Part shown: piece by piece, positions 1 through 10,218 of the stretch
How the letters are laid out: each line of letters opens with the position of its first letter
Numbering within the stretch: position 1 is the first letter of the stretch
Source: Paraphysomonas bandaiensis
Taxonomy: Eukaryota; Chrysophyceae
NCBI GenBank assembly: GCA_965644295.1
Contig: CBFFRP010000269.1
Span: forward strand, 1 to 64,000
DNA: 64,000 nt
Reading direction: 5' to 3'
Notes under the pieces: model-generated
Seen by the model: the letters and a program-made list of their open reading frames with translations, nothing else
Databases searched by the model: none
What the model was told of the DNA's origin: nothing
Translations under genes and position numbers: made by a program

Positions 1-1660
1 TTAATCCCTAGGTGTGTGGTCACGACTTTCAGGTATTTTAGACACCAGTCATGGGAGGCCTTGTCTGTGATTGTGAGAGGAAGGTCTGCTCCGAGGTAAT
101 GTATCGACTCTAGTGATGTTTGGATAGGGACTGGGTGTGGACGCCACGACCAGTCGTAAGAAATGATGTAGCCAATGGGGTCGGAGGACTTGTTGGAATC
201 TTGTAGGATCGGAAACACTGTGCAAACTACTTTGGGATAGAGTTCCATTCCCGAAAGTACGCAGAACGCAGATATTTGTTGGGCAATGAGTTGGGCAGCG
301 TGTATGGATTTAGCTATTGTGTTAAGATCATCCGCGAAGGAGATCTTTATTTCGCCGGTAGTCGGAGTCGTGAGTTGAATAGTTGGTAACGTTGGGCTCG
401 TTGTTGACAGTTCAATGTCCAGCCACGTGAGAAGGATGTCGTAGAGTGCCACAGCGCACGTCGTAAGTTCTGTACTTGCTGGGTGATACCCCTTTCAGCT
501 TCGAAACCCAGACTGAATAGTGCAATGAAGAGTGGCCGTCTGCGGACAGGAAGTCAGGAGAGAACGTGGCTCTATGTTGTTTGCCATGAATGGTGTCCAG
601 GGAAATGTTAGACCGCCGGCATCTAAGTTGCCAAACCAGTCAACTACATCGTCCGGAACGCCCAGTCGTGCCACGCGAGACGCATGAGGTTAGGCGCAAT
701 TGAGTCGAAGGCCTTCTTGAAGTCCCAGAGTGTACAGATATGCTGGTCGCCTTTTCGTCTTGCTTCTTCTGCAGCCGCGAGTACCCTTAGTATCGCCATG
801 TCCGTCCCGTTCCTCCGGCGATAACCATGCTGGGACGGATCGCAAAACTTTCTGTTCCTCCCATACGGTAAGAATTCTATGAGTGATTATCCTTGTTAAT
901 ATTTTCCTACTGACTTCAAGCAGACCAATCGGTCGGAGATTAGGAGGAGGATTCTCCTGGTTTCTTGAGAATGGGAGACATTACCTGTCTCTCCACCAAA
1001 TGGGCACATGTTTATGTTTCCAGAGATCTGGTGAGGATGTAAAGCCTCTCGCTGGACTACCGGTGGCCGGGATTTGACCATTTGGAGGAGACCATTGAGG
1101 GTCCAGGCGCGCGGTTGAAGGAGAGAGAGTGAAGTGTGCAGTAGAATTCATCCTGGGTGATGTCTTTTGCAAGTAGATTTGAGTGTGGCTGCCATGGCCG
1201 GAGTGGTCTTGGTACAAAGGGCCCGTCGTAACCCCAGTTGCAGGGGAAGAGGTATTTTCGAGCGGGGGTGGAGTGGTTCCTGGCATGTCGCTGAGCCCGG
1301 ATCAAGAAGGGATTTCCACCATGTAGGGTCATCCTGGAGCTGTTGTGCTGCAGGGTCAAGTCCAGGAGGTTTGGCATGATGTTCACGGAAGTGCGCATTA
1401 ATGCCTTCATGAATGTCTTGCGGTGTTGTGAGGATGTGTCCGTCAGTTGTTTTCACCGTGGTGAGTCGGAGTGGTGTTTTGACCTTGAGACCAATTTTCT
1501 GAAGGATTGCTTGAAGTCTTTTCTGCTGTAGCAGTGCCTCCATCTGATTGGTGCGAGCCGTGAGTCTAGTCCGCATTTCTGTCCTGGCTCTTCCATGAAG
1601 AAGTCCTCTCAGTCGCAAGGCAATTCGGAGAAGGTTTTCTTGGTGGCTTGCTTTTCGTTC
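1..1660 (-). pseudogene. reverse transcriptase portion of the LINE, frameshifted
   Basis: This continues the retrotransposon ORF in several frames. After the shift near 1660 the frame resumes with LRIALRLRGLLHGRAR (about 1600-1640), moves again near 1280 (LLAKDITQDEFYCTLHSLSF, then NRAPGP), and again before the RT core. Near 720-830 the minus strand reads QHGYRRRNGTD followed by DFKKAFDSI, the conserved LINE RT block with a catalytic aspartate. Near 325-360 it reads KISFADDL, the catalytic box with FADD in place of YADD. At least three frame changes separate these blocks. The C-terminal end lies outside the window. Confidence 0.8.
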
Positions 1661-4600
1661 AACCCAGGATTACTCGTGGGTCCGCGTTGCGACTGGCTGC
1701 ACCGAAGTTGATGTCTGATATGCCTTTGATGTGACCCTGAGAACTCCTGAGATAGGAGTCCCATCGGACGAACCATGCAGTGATGATTTCGTGGGTGGGG
1801 GTGGTTGCCGGGGGCCGCCGCCATCCATGCCGTTTGTATCCGGCAGAATTGAACATCTTTTGGATAATCCGCAAAACCATGAGCATTCCTTCCTGTATTA
1901 CTCTCATTTCCGGGGAAAAGCCATTCTTGAACTTTGAGCGTTTGCGCTGACAACGTTCGTGTAGTCGTGTGCTATAAGTACATGCAGGACGCTTCGCTTC
2001 AAGCGAAGCCTGGAGGGTTATGTGATGGATGGCCGCTAGTCTGTTGGCTGCCACCTCAGGAGGGAGTATGGCAGACGATCCGTTGTCTAAATGTGGTAGT
2101 TGTGCATGAAGTTGGAGGAGTCTTGCGGTGTATGCCTGTACTTCCTTGGAGTCCTTCGGGTTTACATTGAGACGGGGGGGGATTCGGAGGTGCGACTCAG
2201 GTGGTCGAGGGTCAAGATTGACTGGTACAGTGAAACCGACCCAGACCGGTCGATGATCGAAGGCTGCTGCGAGTAGTGAGGGGGAGTCAAGGCAGCCAGT
2301 GTCCGTAACAGACATGTTCGGAAGTAACGGCGTGTGTAGAATATGATCGATCCGCGATATTCCTTTGTCTAATCTGTGGAAGGTATGATATGTTTTCCTG
2401 GGTAGGAGAAGCTCATGGAGTGGTGCAGCCAGTTGGAGTTTGTCGGCAAGTGGTCGTATGTCTCTGCCTTTCGGATTTGTCTCCATGGAGCCATTGAAGT
2501 CGCCGGCGACAATGACAGTATGGTCCTTGGCTCTGGCTTTAGTGACCCATTTCGTAAGGATGTTGCATAGGAGCTTGTAGGGGTCAGCAGTACAGATACC
2601 ACGGGACGCTCTCCCTAGCTTGGTCAATTTGCTCCATAATGTGCAAGAGCCTGGCGTGGATGGCTTCGGGGGTAGATAGACGCTTATTAGTACTAGGGTG
2701 TGCGCCACCGACGTTTTGAACTCTAGTCGGCTCACTAAACCAAGTCCCGTAAAGTCAGCCTTTGTGAAGGCGAGACGGCGCTTCCAGTATTCGCTGATTA
2801 TGACTACTGTACCCCCCATTAGTGGGTCTCTTGAAGTCAGTTTTGGCTGCTTGCTGAGGAAGAGGCATATTCTTGATCCCTGGATTGCATCTTCTATGAT
2901 ACGTGTGAAGAAGTTGGCCTGAGTTTCTGTTAGACGGACATCCTGTAATAGGAGCACGTCCAATTTTTGCCGCTTAAAGTGTCGGATGATAGCTTGGACT
3001 TTGCCTGTGTGAGATGCCGGATTGCCATTTGTGTTCCATGTGGAGAGTCGGAGTCCCATGGCTGCTCCCGAGGGAGCCTTGGGGATGCTGCTGGAGGTCT
3101 CTGTAGGAGTTCCACTCTTGTCTGCAAGGAGTCTGTCCCATACTGCTTTATTGGCACCGCCTATGTCGCTGTCGTACGCAGCCCTGGCTTGGATTAATAT
3201 CTCAAGTGGCCAGCGTTGATCACACCAGTAATGATGCCCGTAGTTGATGAGAAGTTCTTCATCCTTAGCAATGGGACGTATTGTACGGACATAGAGGCGT
3301 TTATTTTTCGTGACAAACTTGACATTAGCCATGTTTGTGGCTAGGGAGTCATTAATATACCCAGCTTCGCATGTTACACATTGTCGGACTTGGTCAAAGC
3401 CATCTATTGCGAAGGTACCAGTACTGTCTTGAACTATGTAATCAGAACGCCTTGCAGACTGACTCAGCTTTGTTAGTGGATAGCGTTTGCCTTTGTACTC
3501 AGCAATGATGACGTCTGCTGGGAATGTGTTCTTCGCATAAAGGGATAGTCCTTTGGCAGTGTTATCGGCGTACGCAATGTAGAACTTTCTTGACCAGTCC
3601 TTGTCCCAGCTGGTGGTATCAAGTGCTGGAGTTGGTCTGATCGTTCGTGTGGTCGTGGATTGGTGTGAGTTGTGAAGGTTCGTTGGTTGGTCACTTTCAT
3701 CGTAATTTACGACCTTTTTGGCTTTCCGGGTTGGCTGGCATCGACTTGTCAACGCAGTTTGGGCGTGTTTCAACTGCATCTTCTTGTGCGATGGTAGTGC
3801 TCCAGGGGTTGAAGCCTGCAGAATCTGTCGATTTGTTCGTGCTAACTTGGTGCTGCTGGACGAGGTTGTTCTGGTGCTGGTCGTCTTTGATGTCCTATTG
3901 TTGTTCGTGGTTGAGTCCGCGGGAAGTGTAGGTGGAGCGATGGGGTCAGACGTTGAGAGTATACTGGTGGCCAAGGTGTTTTCAAGAGATAGTAGAGCGT
4001 TGTCTAGGGCAGTAGAAAGACCGGCAGGGTCTAAGAGGAAGTAGTGAGCATCTTGTAGTATGACATGGTAGTAGTTATCACGAATAGCGTTCCTAAGTTC
4101 CTCCACCTTCCATGCGATGTTATAAGCTACTTTGTCAGTAGGGATGCCTACAATGCTGAGATAATTACCATTTTGCGCCCACGTCGTGCAGGGGTTGATA
4201 GTAGAGGCTAAAAGGTGGACCTCTCGCACTGAGAGCCAGTGAGTTATGTCGTCCTCCGTAGTGTATGTTGTTTTGGCAGGTATTAAAAGTGCGGCCTGTG
4301 CGTGATCCAACTTATGTCGTAGTGGCTGAAGTGTGTGATGGGCCATGCACTCCCGTTGCATTGTGTCGAACGCTTGGGTGCCTAATGTATTTATAAAAGA
4401 TGCTAGCGTGTGACGGTCCTTGCGTTGTTTGAGGTCTAATTTCAGACAGGAGCGAGTGTGTCGCCTGCTTGAAGCAAGAATGTGCAGATGATAGAGTGTG
4501 CTGTATGCGCAGTACCCATCACTTGGGATATGTTGTTGTGTGCGAAGGACTGAGGGTCTGAGGGTGAGGCGATAGACTCTGCTCATGTCGCACATATGGA

Positions 4601-6809
4601 GCCTGAGTTGTCGACGGTCCGTGGGGTTCATCTGCCGTAGTTGACGTCGAGCTCTCGGTGACAAGGAGACTGCAATTACTTCCCTCTGTTCCTGTTGCTC
4701 TCTTTGCTCATGTAGCATAGATGGTACAGTTGACGGTTCAGAAGTCCAGATGATGTTGGTGCTCTGTCTGGAGGTTTGGTGTTGTAGAAAACAGGATAGC
4801 CGCTCCTGAGTCCGTGTTAGAGCGTGCATGATGCAGGTGGGGATATTTGTTGCATTTAGTATGTGAAACCCATGCTGGCTGCGTATGATGTCATGGGTTA
4901 CCACAGTGTTGGTAGAAGCGTGCACTGTTAGTGCCTGTCTGGAGAATGGTGATAGCTGTGCCCAACCAGGCGCCAGGTGCGGTTGAACAGCGTCCCATAG
5001 TCTGTATGGTATGGAGAGAAGATCGAGTAGCAGTTGGAAATCCTCCGTGTCTAGATGTAGTCCTGTGTGTGGATTCGAGGATTCATATTGCATAAGTGTC
5101 TTACGGAGAGTGACAGTGGCTGTTGAGGGAATACCCTTTGTCAGGCAAAGGGTCCGCACATGCCTAGATACAACATGAGTGGAGTCTGCCCAGGGTTTGT
5201 TGCCATTCGCGAGATGCTGGGCAACTAGTAGGGCGCTGTGCGTGGTGTCCAATTTGTGCTCTGGTAGCGTGAATGATATCATGAGATCATAGTTGTCCGT
5301 CCTGGAAGCCTTGGCTATGAATCCTTCCCATATGTCTAAACAGGCAGGGGATAGCATGTGTGCGTATATTTCTTTTAAAAGGTTTCCCTGTGGGGAGGCA
5401 GCAATGGTTTGGGTTTCATCATATCTAACCCAGTTGTTCAGCAGATCGGAGTGAAAGGGCATGTGACCCCGGCCCTCTGTGTAGTGTAGGGTGTGTGTGG
5501 CAATATCCTTGGGCAGTACATCCGGCCTGAGGTCAGGAGTGGTAGTGGAGAGTGCGGATGGGCCGTCTGGGGCTAATGCTGGAGTTCCCATGGTGTTCAG
5601 TTGAGTAAGGTTGGTGGTAGGTTGCTTCCGTTTGACTGGGAAATAGTCAAATAACGTTGCATACGGTGTGGTGGCATCCTTAGTGGGTAAGGGTAATGTG
5701 TGGGTGGATTTGCTGGGTCCGTCACCGCTGTTATCGGAGGAGAATTCCTTCCCCTGAAGGGCGTGGGAGGGATGGTTGATGGACCTGGCACGGTGGACTC
5801 CTTGCATTCCGTTGGAATGACATTGCAACACATTTTGGAGACGCATGATGACGAGGTCAGGAATTCTCTCGAGTAGCGCGTGTAGTTCCAACTCCACCGG
5901 GTATTTGGTGTCCAGGAAGAAGTGATCGTTGGAGCAAAACACATCATAAGATGGAAGGAATTGAGTTTGTGGAAGGAAGGAGGAATGGTGGGTGGACCAG
6001 TACGCCCAGTAAGGGAGAGGCGATAGTTTGTCCGGGGGTTTTCTAGGAGGAGGTAGAGTGTACTGTGTGTGTGTATGACACTGCAGTGATGATATGAGTG
6101 TGTTGGACAGAGAGAGAGAGCTGGTGATGTGTCCAACAGTACAGGTAGACAGGTACATGGACATGGTGATGTGTCCAACAGTACAGGTATACAGGTACAT
6201 GGACATGGTGATGTGTCCAACAGCAGTAGAGGTATACACGGAATGGTATACATCCTGTAGGACACAGTAGTACAGTAGTCGAGTAAACCGTATGCGGAAT
6301 ACAGTGTCTATCCAATGAGCTGGATGGGCTGTGGGGGTGATAGGTGAACAGGGTGAGGGGGTAGCCTGCTGGGTGGATGGACCACAGACAAACCATGTTG
6401 GGTTGGGCTGAGTGGGCGGCAGAAGGCAGCCCTGTTGCACAGTTGAGAGGGATCGAGAGTATTCAGTGATTGCATAGGGGGTCCATGGGGGTCGTTTTCG
6501 TGAGCCTGCTCGCACGAGCCATGTTCTGAGAGGTTGTAGCCGTAGAAAGCGATGGGTGAGACGAAGTTGTCTGCTGAGGGGATAGCACGTAGGTGCGGTC
6601 AGCGCTGCATTGGTGCAGGCACGTGGTTTAACTGAAGTAGTTGAGTAGGGTGAAGGTTGCAAGGCCAGGCAGGGGGGCTTGGAGCGTGTACAACATGGTG
6701 TGACAGGTAATTTGTCGGAAGCGTGGTGGTCAACAAAATGCAGCAGTAAGGGAGTGTAAAAGGCCCTGGGCACACTGATGTGACTCAGCCACAGTCTCAA
6801 TAGAGACAT
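1659..6809 (-). CDS. retrotransposon polyprotein: OTU-like + SET + APE endonuclease
   Basis: This is an open frame of 1716 codons. A basic, Pro/Thr-rich N-terminus holds three 14-residue repeats (about residues 190-230) and a PIP-box-like TLFDYFP around residue 400. An OTU cysteine-protease-like core, SDGYCAYSTL, lies near residue 763. A SET domain spans about residues 1080-1195, with GLSLYAKNTF, the GYINDS segment in the NHS position, and EELLINYGHHYW. An exonuclease-endonuclease-phosphatase domain spans about 1250-1520, with LSTWNTNGN, LLLQDVRL, VAGDFNGS, RIDHIL and FDHRPVW. The APE domain would nick target DNA to prime reverse transcription. The roles of OTU (deubiquitination) and SET (lysine methylation) in the element are inference. 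The frame ends at about 1660 through a one-base shift; the normal protein would continue into the RT. Confidence 0.8.
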   Translation of the reverse strand: MSLLRLWLSHISVPRAFYTPLLLHFVDHHASDKLPVTPCCTRSKPPCLALQPSPYSTTSVKPRACTNAALTAPTCYPLSRQLRLTHRFLRLQPLRTWLVRAGSRKRPPWTPYAITEYSRSLSTVQQGCLLPPTQPNPTWFVCGPSTQQATPSPCSPITPTAHPAHWIDTVFRIRFTRLLYYCVLQDVYHSVYTSTAVGHITMSMYLYTCTVGHITMSMYLSTCTVGHITSSLSLSNTLISSLQCHTHTQYTLPPPRKPPDKLSPLPYWAYWSTHHSSFLPQTQFLPSYDVFCSNDHFFLDTKYPVELELHALLERIPDLVIMRLQNVLQCHSNGMQGVHRARSINHPSHALQGKEFSSDNSGDGPSKSTHTLPLPTKDATTPYATLFDYFPVKRKQPTTNLTQLNTMGTPALAPDGPSALSTTTPDLRPDVLPKDIATHTLHYTEGRGHMPFHSDLLNNWVRYDETQTIAASPQGNLLKEIYAHMLSPACLDIWEGFIAKASRTDNYDLMISFTLPEHKLDTTHSALLVAQHLANGNKPWADSTHVVSRHVRTLCLTKGIPSTATVTLRKTLMQYESSNPHTGLHLDTEDFQLLLDLLSIPYRLWDAVQPHLAPGWAQLSPFSRQALTVHASTNTVVTHDIIRSQHGFHILNATNIPTCIMHALTRTQERLSCFLQHQTSRQSTNIIWTSEPSTVPSMLHEQREQQEQREVIAVSLSPRARRQLRQMNPTDRRQLRLHMCDMSRVYRLTLRPSVLRTQQHIPSDGYCAYSTLYHLHILASSRRHTRSCLKLDLKQRKDRHTLASFINTLGTQAFDTMQRECMAHHTLQPLRHKLDHAQAALLIPAKTTYTTEDDITHWLSVREVHLLASTINPCTTWAQNGNYLSIVGIPTDKVAYNIAWKVEELRNAIRDNYYHVILQDAHYFLLDPAGLSTALDNALLSLENTLATSILSTSDPIAPPTLPADSTTNNNRTSKTTSTRTTSSSSTKLARTNRQILQASTPGALPSHKKMQLKHAQTALTSRCQPTRKAKKVVNYDESDQPTNLHNSHQSTTTRTIRPTPALDTTSWDKDWSRKFYIAYADNTAKGLSLYAKNTFPADVIIAEYKGKRYPLTKLSQSARRSDYIVQDSTGTFAIDGFDQVRQCVTCEAGYINDSLATNMANVKFVTKNKRLYVRTIRPIAKDEELLINYGHHYWCDQRWPLEILIQARAAYDSDIGGANKAVWDRLLADKSGTPTETSSSIPKAPSGAAMGLRLSTWNTNGNPASHTGKVQAIIRHFKRQKLDVLLLQDVRLTETQANFFTRIIEDAIQGSRICLFLSKQPKLTSRDPLMGGTVVIISEYWKRRLAFTKADFTGLGLVSRLEFKTSVAHTLVLISVYLPPKPSTPGSCTLWSKLTKLGRASRGICTADPYKLLCNILTKWVTKARAKDHTVIVAGDFNGSMETNPKGRDIRPLADKLQLAAPLHELLLPRKTYHTFHRLDKGISRIDHILHTPLLPNMSVTDTGCLDSPSLLAAAFDHRPVWVGFTVPVNLDPRPPESHLRIPPRLNVNPKDSKEVQAYTARLLQLHAQLPHLDNGSSAILPPEVAANRLAAIHHITLQASLEAKRPACTYSTRLHERCQRKRSKFKNGFSPEMRVIQEGMLMVLRIIQKMFNSAGYKRHGWRRPPATTPTHEIITAWFVRWDSYLRSSQGHIKGISDINFGAASRNADPRVILG
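6123..6240 (-). repeat. 42-bp tandem repeat inside the LINE ORF
   Basis: Two and a half or more near-identical 42-bp units begin at 6123, 6165 and 6207, each starting with ggtgatgtgtccaacag. The period is a multiple of three, so the repeat adds 14-residue units (VGHITMSMYL...) to the ORF without breaking the frame. The block lies in the low-complexity N-terminal part of the retroelement protein and probably reflects slippage rather than function. Confidence 0.85.
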
Positions 6810-7609
6810 TGGGTTTGGAGCTGGTTAATAGAGTGAAACTTTATGTTGGACTGTATTTGCCATCGTAGGGCAGAGAATTTTTTCAATTATGAATGTATTG
6901 TTGAGATTTGCAGTTTGTGAGCAATTAGAAGCCGTAGTTATAAGGTATTTAAATTATAACCGTTACTAAGTGTATACAGTAGTGATGAGATGTATTATGA
7001 AAGTGTTATCATGACGATGTGTTCAGTTTTATCTATATTCTTAAGATGTCAAATCTTGACATGTATGACTATACAAGACATTGTGCTATATGACATTATG
7101 ACATTGTATCATCATGAGTGTATGATATATGGTATATGGATAAAAGGGTGGATGATTTGCAAAGCATATTTGGTTTTATTTGTCGGAAGTGTATATCCAA
7201 GATTTAAGCATATTTTGTGCGCTACAAACAAGGAAGTGTAAGGTTTGCGTAGTTGTTGTTGGAGGTTAAGTAGCCAGTTAAAAGTTTAAACTTCCTATAT
7301 ACGACCTTTAACATGTGTTCACTCTCAGCAACTGAGAGGAGACAAGGCAACCTTCCGCAGCAATTGATAATTAATCGTTACGCAGCCCTGCTGATTAAGA
7401 ACTATAATGAATATGGGTCTCTAGAACTCATGACGACCTATTTTAAAATCGAATTTTTTAAAATAAGAAAATGCTGAAACATTTATTGGCAGAACTCTGC
7501 TCATTTGTGTTAATCCATTAATGAAATTAATTTGATATCTTCGCTATTTGTGCATGTGTTTACATGTCGATGCACTGCTACCTCAGCATGTACACTTCTA
7601 CATAATGTG
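6810..7609. other. intergenic, no gene seen
   Basis: This AT-rich stretch lies between the retroelement ORF start and the 3' end of the PPR gene. An 83-codon frame at 6990-7241 has no recognisable features and begins at TTG/GTG-type codons. The region may hold the 5' UTR or promoter of the LINE and the 3' UTR of the PPR gene. Confidence 0.6.
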
Positions 7610-9682
7610 CTATCTACTGTATGCCGCTACAGGCGCACTGTATATTGAGCTAAATATATTCTTTTTCTTGGGTTGTTTGTTACTACTCTTCACTTGAGCC
7701 TCAGGTTGCTTCTCCTGGGTATTTTGATTTGCTTCATTTTGTACACCACTATCCACACCAGTTTCTGCATTACATCTTCGGATCCATTTCGTAAGGTCCT
7801 TTCCAGGAACTCTAATTAATGCTCCAGCATTTATGACATTGTTACGTATGGGATTATCGGAAATAATGTTGGTCTTCAAAACATCAACAACGAAACTAGA
7901 CGAGGCCTTATTGCGGTCACCTACATATACAGCATCTCATAAACGTATATAATACAGTTTGTAGTTACATGCTATATGAGACAGATCTTACCTAACACTA
8001 TAAGGATATCTGGTATAGTTGCTGGGGATTCTTTTCTAATTTGGGATAACAGCGACCGAATAATGGCCCTCATCATGGGTTTCGAGCACTCACGAAGGTC
8101 CAGTCTTCTGTCATCGTCCAAGTTAATAGCTGTAGTGAACACACCGTTGCGCTTGCCTAAAATCTCATGTAAAAATATATATATATACATGTATCGCATG
8201 AGCAAACCTGTGTCATACAGCTCCTGCGCGGCCTCGTACATTTCATCGCCATCTAATGCATGTATTGCTTGTACAACTGCAAATTGGCTGACCTTAATGT
8301 GTCTCTTGGCCATTTCCCGCAATAATGTCAGGGCGCGCATACCATAACCTCGAGAATTCTCGGACGCCGCAGCTAATGCTTTTAAGGCTGCAGTGTACAA
8401 AGGAGCATCTAGAAGCCCATGTGATGATGATATGAATTCATCGAATAGCTCCAAAGACTTCAGTGGCTGTCCACCATTGGTATATGCCCCCATCGCTGAT
8501 GTGCACATTTGGTTGTTGAACTTAACCCCCCTTTTACTACAGGCTTGCTTCACAAGCTCTGCCGCCAGAATGTAATCGCCAGCTTTGTCGCAGCAAGTTA
8601 ACATTGCACCGAATGTTAATGTATCACGCTTCACCTAATTACACAACAACGGGTAACTCAACATTTTCCATACATTGACAGCGTCATGATATGGTATACT
8701 GCCCATGCAAATACAGCACTATGTAGTAATATTATACTGCATAACGTGACAACCAGGTGCATTTACACGTCGCTTAGTCTTTAGTAGTACATACCTTATT
8801 AAGTTGCATACTTTCAAATATATCGTACGCCTTCGAGTACTTTTTCAAATAACAACACGAGGTAATAGCGGCATTATAACACGCAGTATCTAGTCTTGCT
8901 CTCTGGTCGACAGCTTCCTGAAAAACATGGAGCGCATCGGCATGTCTCGACGACTTTGCGCAGGCTGTCATCGTCGCAGTAATTACTACAGGGTTGAACG
9001 GGAGTCGGGATGCTTGCATTGATTCTAACAACTCCAGAGCGCGCTCCCAACGACCTCCTCGAGCACAAGCCGAAATCGCTGCTGAGTAGTGGTATGCTGT
9101 AGGAGTTTTGCGAATATTTTTACTTTTTCCTATGAGGTCAAACACTTCTAAGGCTCTATCTACGTCACCCGCCTTACTAAATGTTTGGATGATTGTAGCC
9201 ACCACACTACTCTTCAGAAGAGTACGCGATTTCAAACGTTTTTCGGCTTCATCAATTGCGAGAGAAAAATCCCTAGACTTTTCGCTTGCCACAAGCAATT
9301 CTTTGAGGTTCTCATATTCTTCACTCTTCTTGTTCTTACGTCCACTTTTCTTTCCGAGAGATGAAGGACCTTTCTTTTCAAGTGAATTGGGTTTGAGTGT
9401 ACCACACTTGAAACACTGTTTTCTCCAAGCAAAAGAGAGAACACCACATCCAGGACATGTCCAATCCCCTTCTCTGATGTCACTTAGCAGCGCAAGTTTG
9501 CTCTTGTTCTCATTACTAGTGAGATTACTCCCATCTGAGGTGACACAGAGACATCGTTGGCTTATACCCGTGTATAGAGGGGATCGTGGAAGGTAATCAA
9601 GGGATGAAACTAAGCTGAAAGGAGAACATAATTGAGTTTTGTTCAATTTAGAGACTATTTTCCAGGCACGGTTAATATACAT
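7610..9682 (-). CDS. pentatricopeptide repeat protein with RanBP2-type zinc finger
   Basis: Four exons (9682-8795, 8634-8208, 8156-7992, 7920-7610) join in frame to 596 residues. The N-terminus (MYINRAWKIVSKLNKTQ) is basic and hydroxylated, like a mitochondrial targeting peptide. A RanBP2-type zinc finger follows at about residues 73-96 (WTCPGCGVLSFAWRKQCFKC), then tandem PPR helices (for example TAYHYSAAISACARGGRWE, VVITATMTACAKSSRHADA) over roughly residues 140-480, and a Lys/Gln-rich tail. PPR proteins bind single-stranded organellar RNA, and this zinc-finger type can also bind RNA, so a role in organellar RNA processing is likely. Intron 2 is 51 bp, a multiple of three without an in-frame stop, so retention would add 17 residues. 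The RNA target is unknown. Confidence 0.85.
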
Positions 9683-10218
9683 AATTTAGAGGCTAACAGG
9701 GGAAACAAGGGGTATTCTAAACTTGAAATTTAACGATTAATAGCAAGGATATGAGTTTAGGTGGAGTTATGTCATGGTTATTTCATATAGGAAGCAATTG
9801 TGTTCCTCCAGTAAATATGAAGATAGTTACGATGGACTGTGTACAGAACCATACATATTATGCATATACCCACTGTACCTATCCAACACACTCACCTCCT
9901 ACAGAACCATACAATACGTGGTGTATTACTGCAGTGTAGTGTATATACGTACGTTTCCTGGTGCTGACTACCATGGAGATGATAACCAATAGATTTATTA
10001 TATTAGTATATTATTGGGCTGCAATATGGATGTGAGTTGATTGGATGACTTTACTGTCCACTTCGTTTTACTTGAATATGATTGGATAATAAGTTATCTT
10101 TATATCACTTCATCCTAAACTGAACTGCTCTCTGTGGACATACGATCACTGCACTCTGTAATATATATCATACCTAGCATACAGCATCTCTCTTAACAGT
10201 TTATTATCCAATCCCACC
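9683..10218. promoter_or_regulatory. divergent intergenic region between PPR gene and DMC1
   Basis: The 536 bp between the divergently transcribed PPR gene (-) and DMC1 (+) must hold both promoters. It is AT-rich and has a short repeated phrase, cagaaccataca, at about 9844 and 9900. I see no recognisable core-promoter element that I would defend. Confidence 0.4.

Larger units (their letters stand above)
1..6809 (-). mobile_element. non-LTR retrotransposon (LINE), defective, truncated by window edge
   Basis: The minus strand carries, in order, a long ORF with OTU-like, SET and APE-type endonuclease domains and then reverse-transcriptase sequence in broken frames that reaches position 1. The region is clearly more GC-rich than the neighbouring intergenic DNA. 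The 3' end of the element lies outside the window, so poly-A or tail repeats and target-site duplications cannot be judged. The 5' end is not sharply defined; the first ATG of the ORF is at 6809. APE plus RT is the core of most LINEs, and an OTU protease next to APE is known from the Dualen/RandI group. The RT is frameshifted, so this copy is presumably dead. Confidence 0.85.

Noticed and set aside
6990-7241. 83-codon plus-strand frame next to the LINE
   Set aside because: Low-complexity hydrophobic product, non-ATG start region, no splice or domain support.
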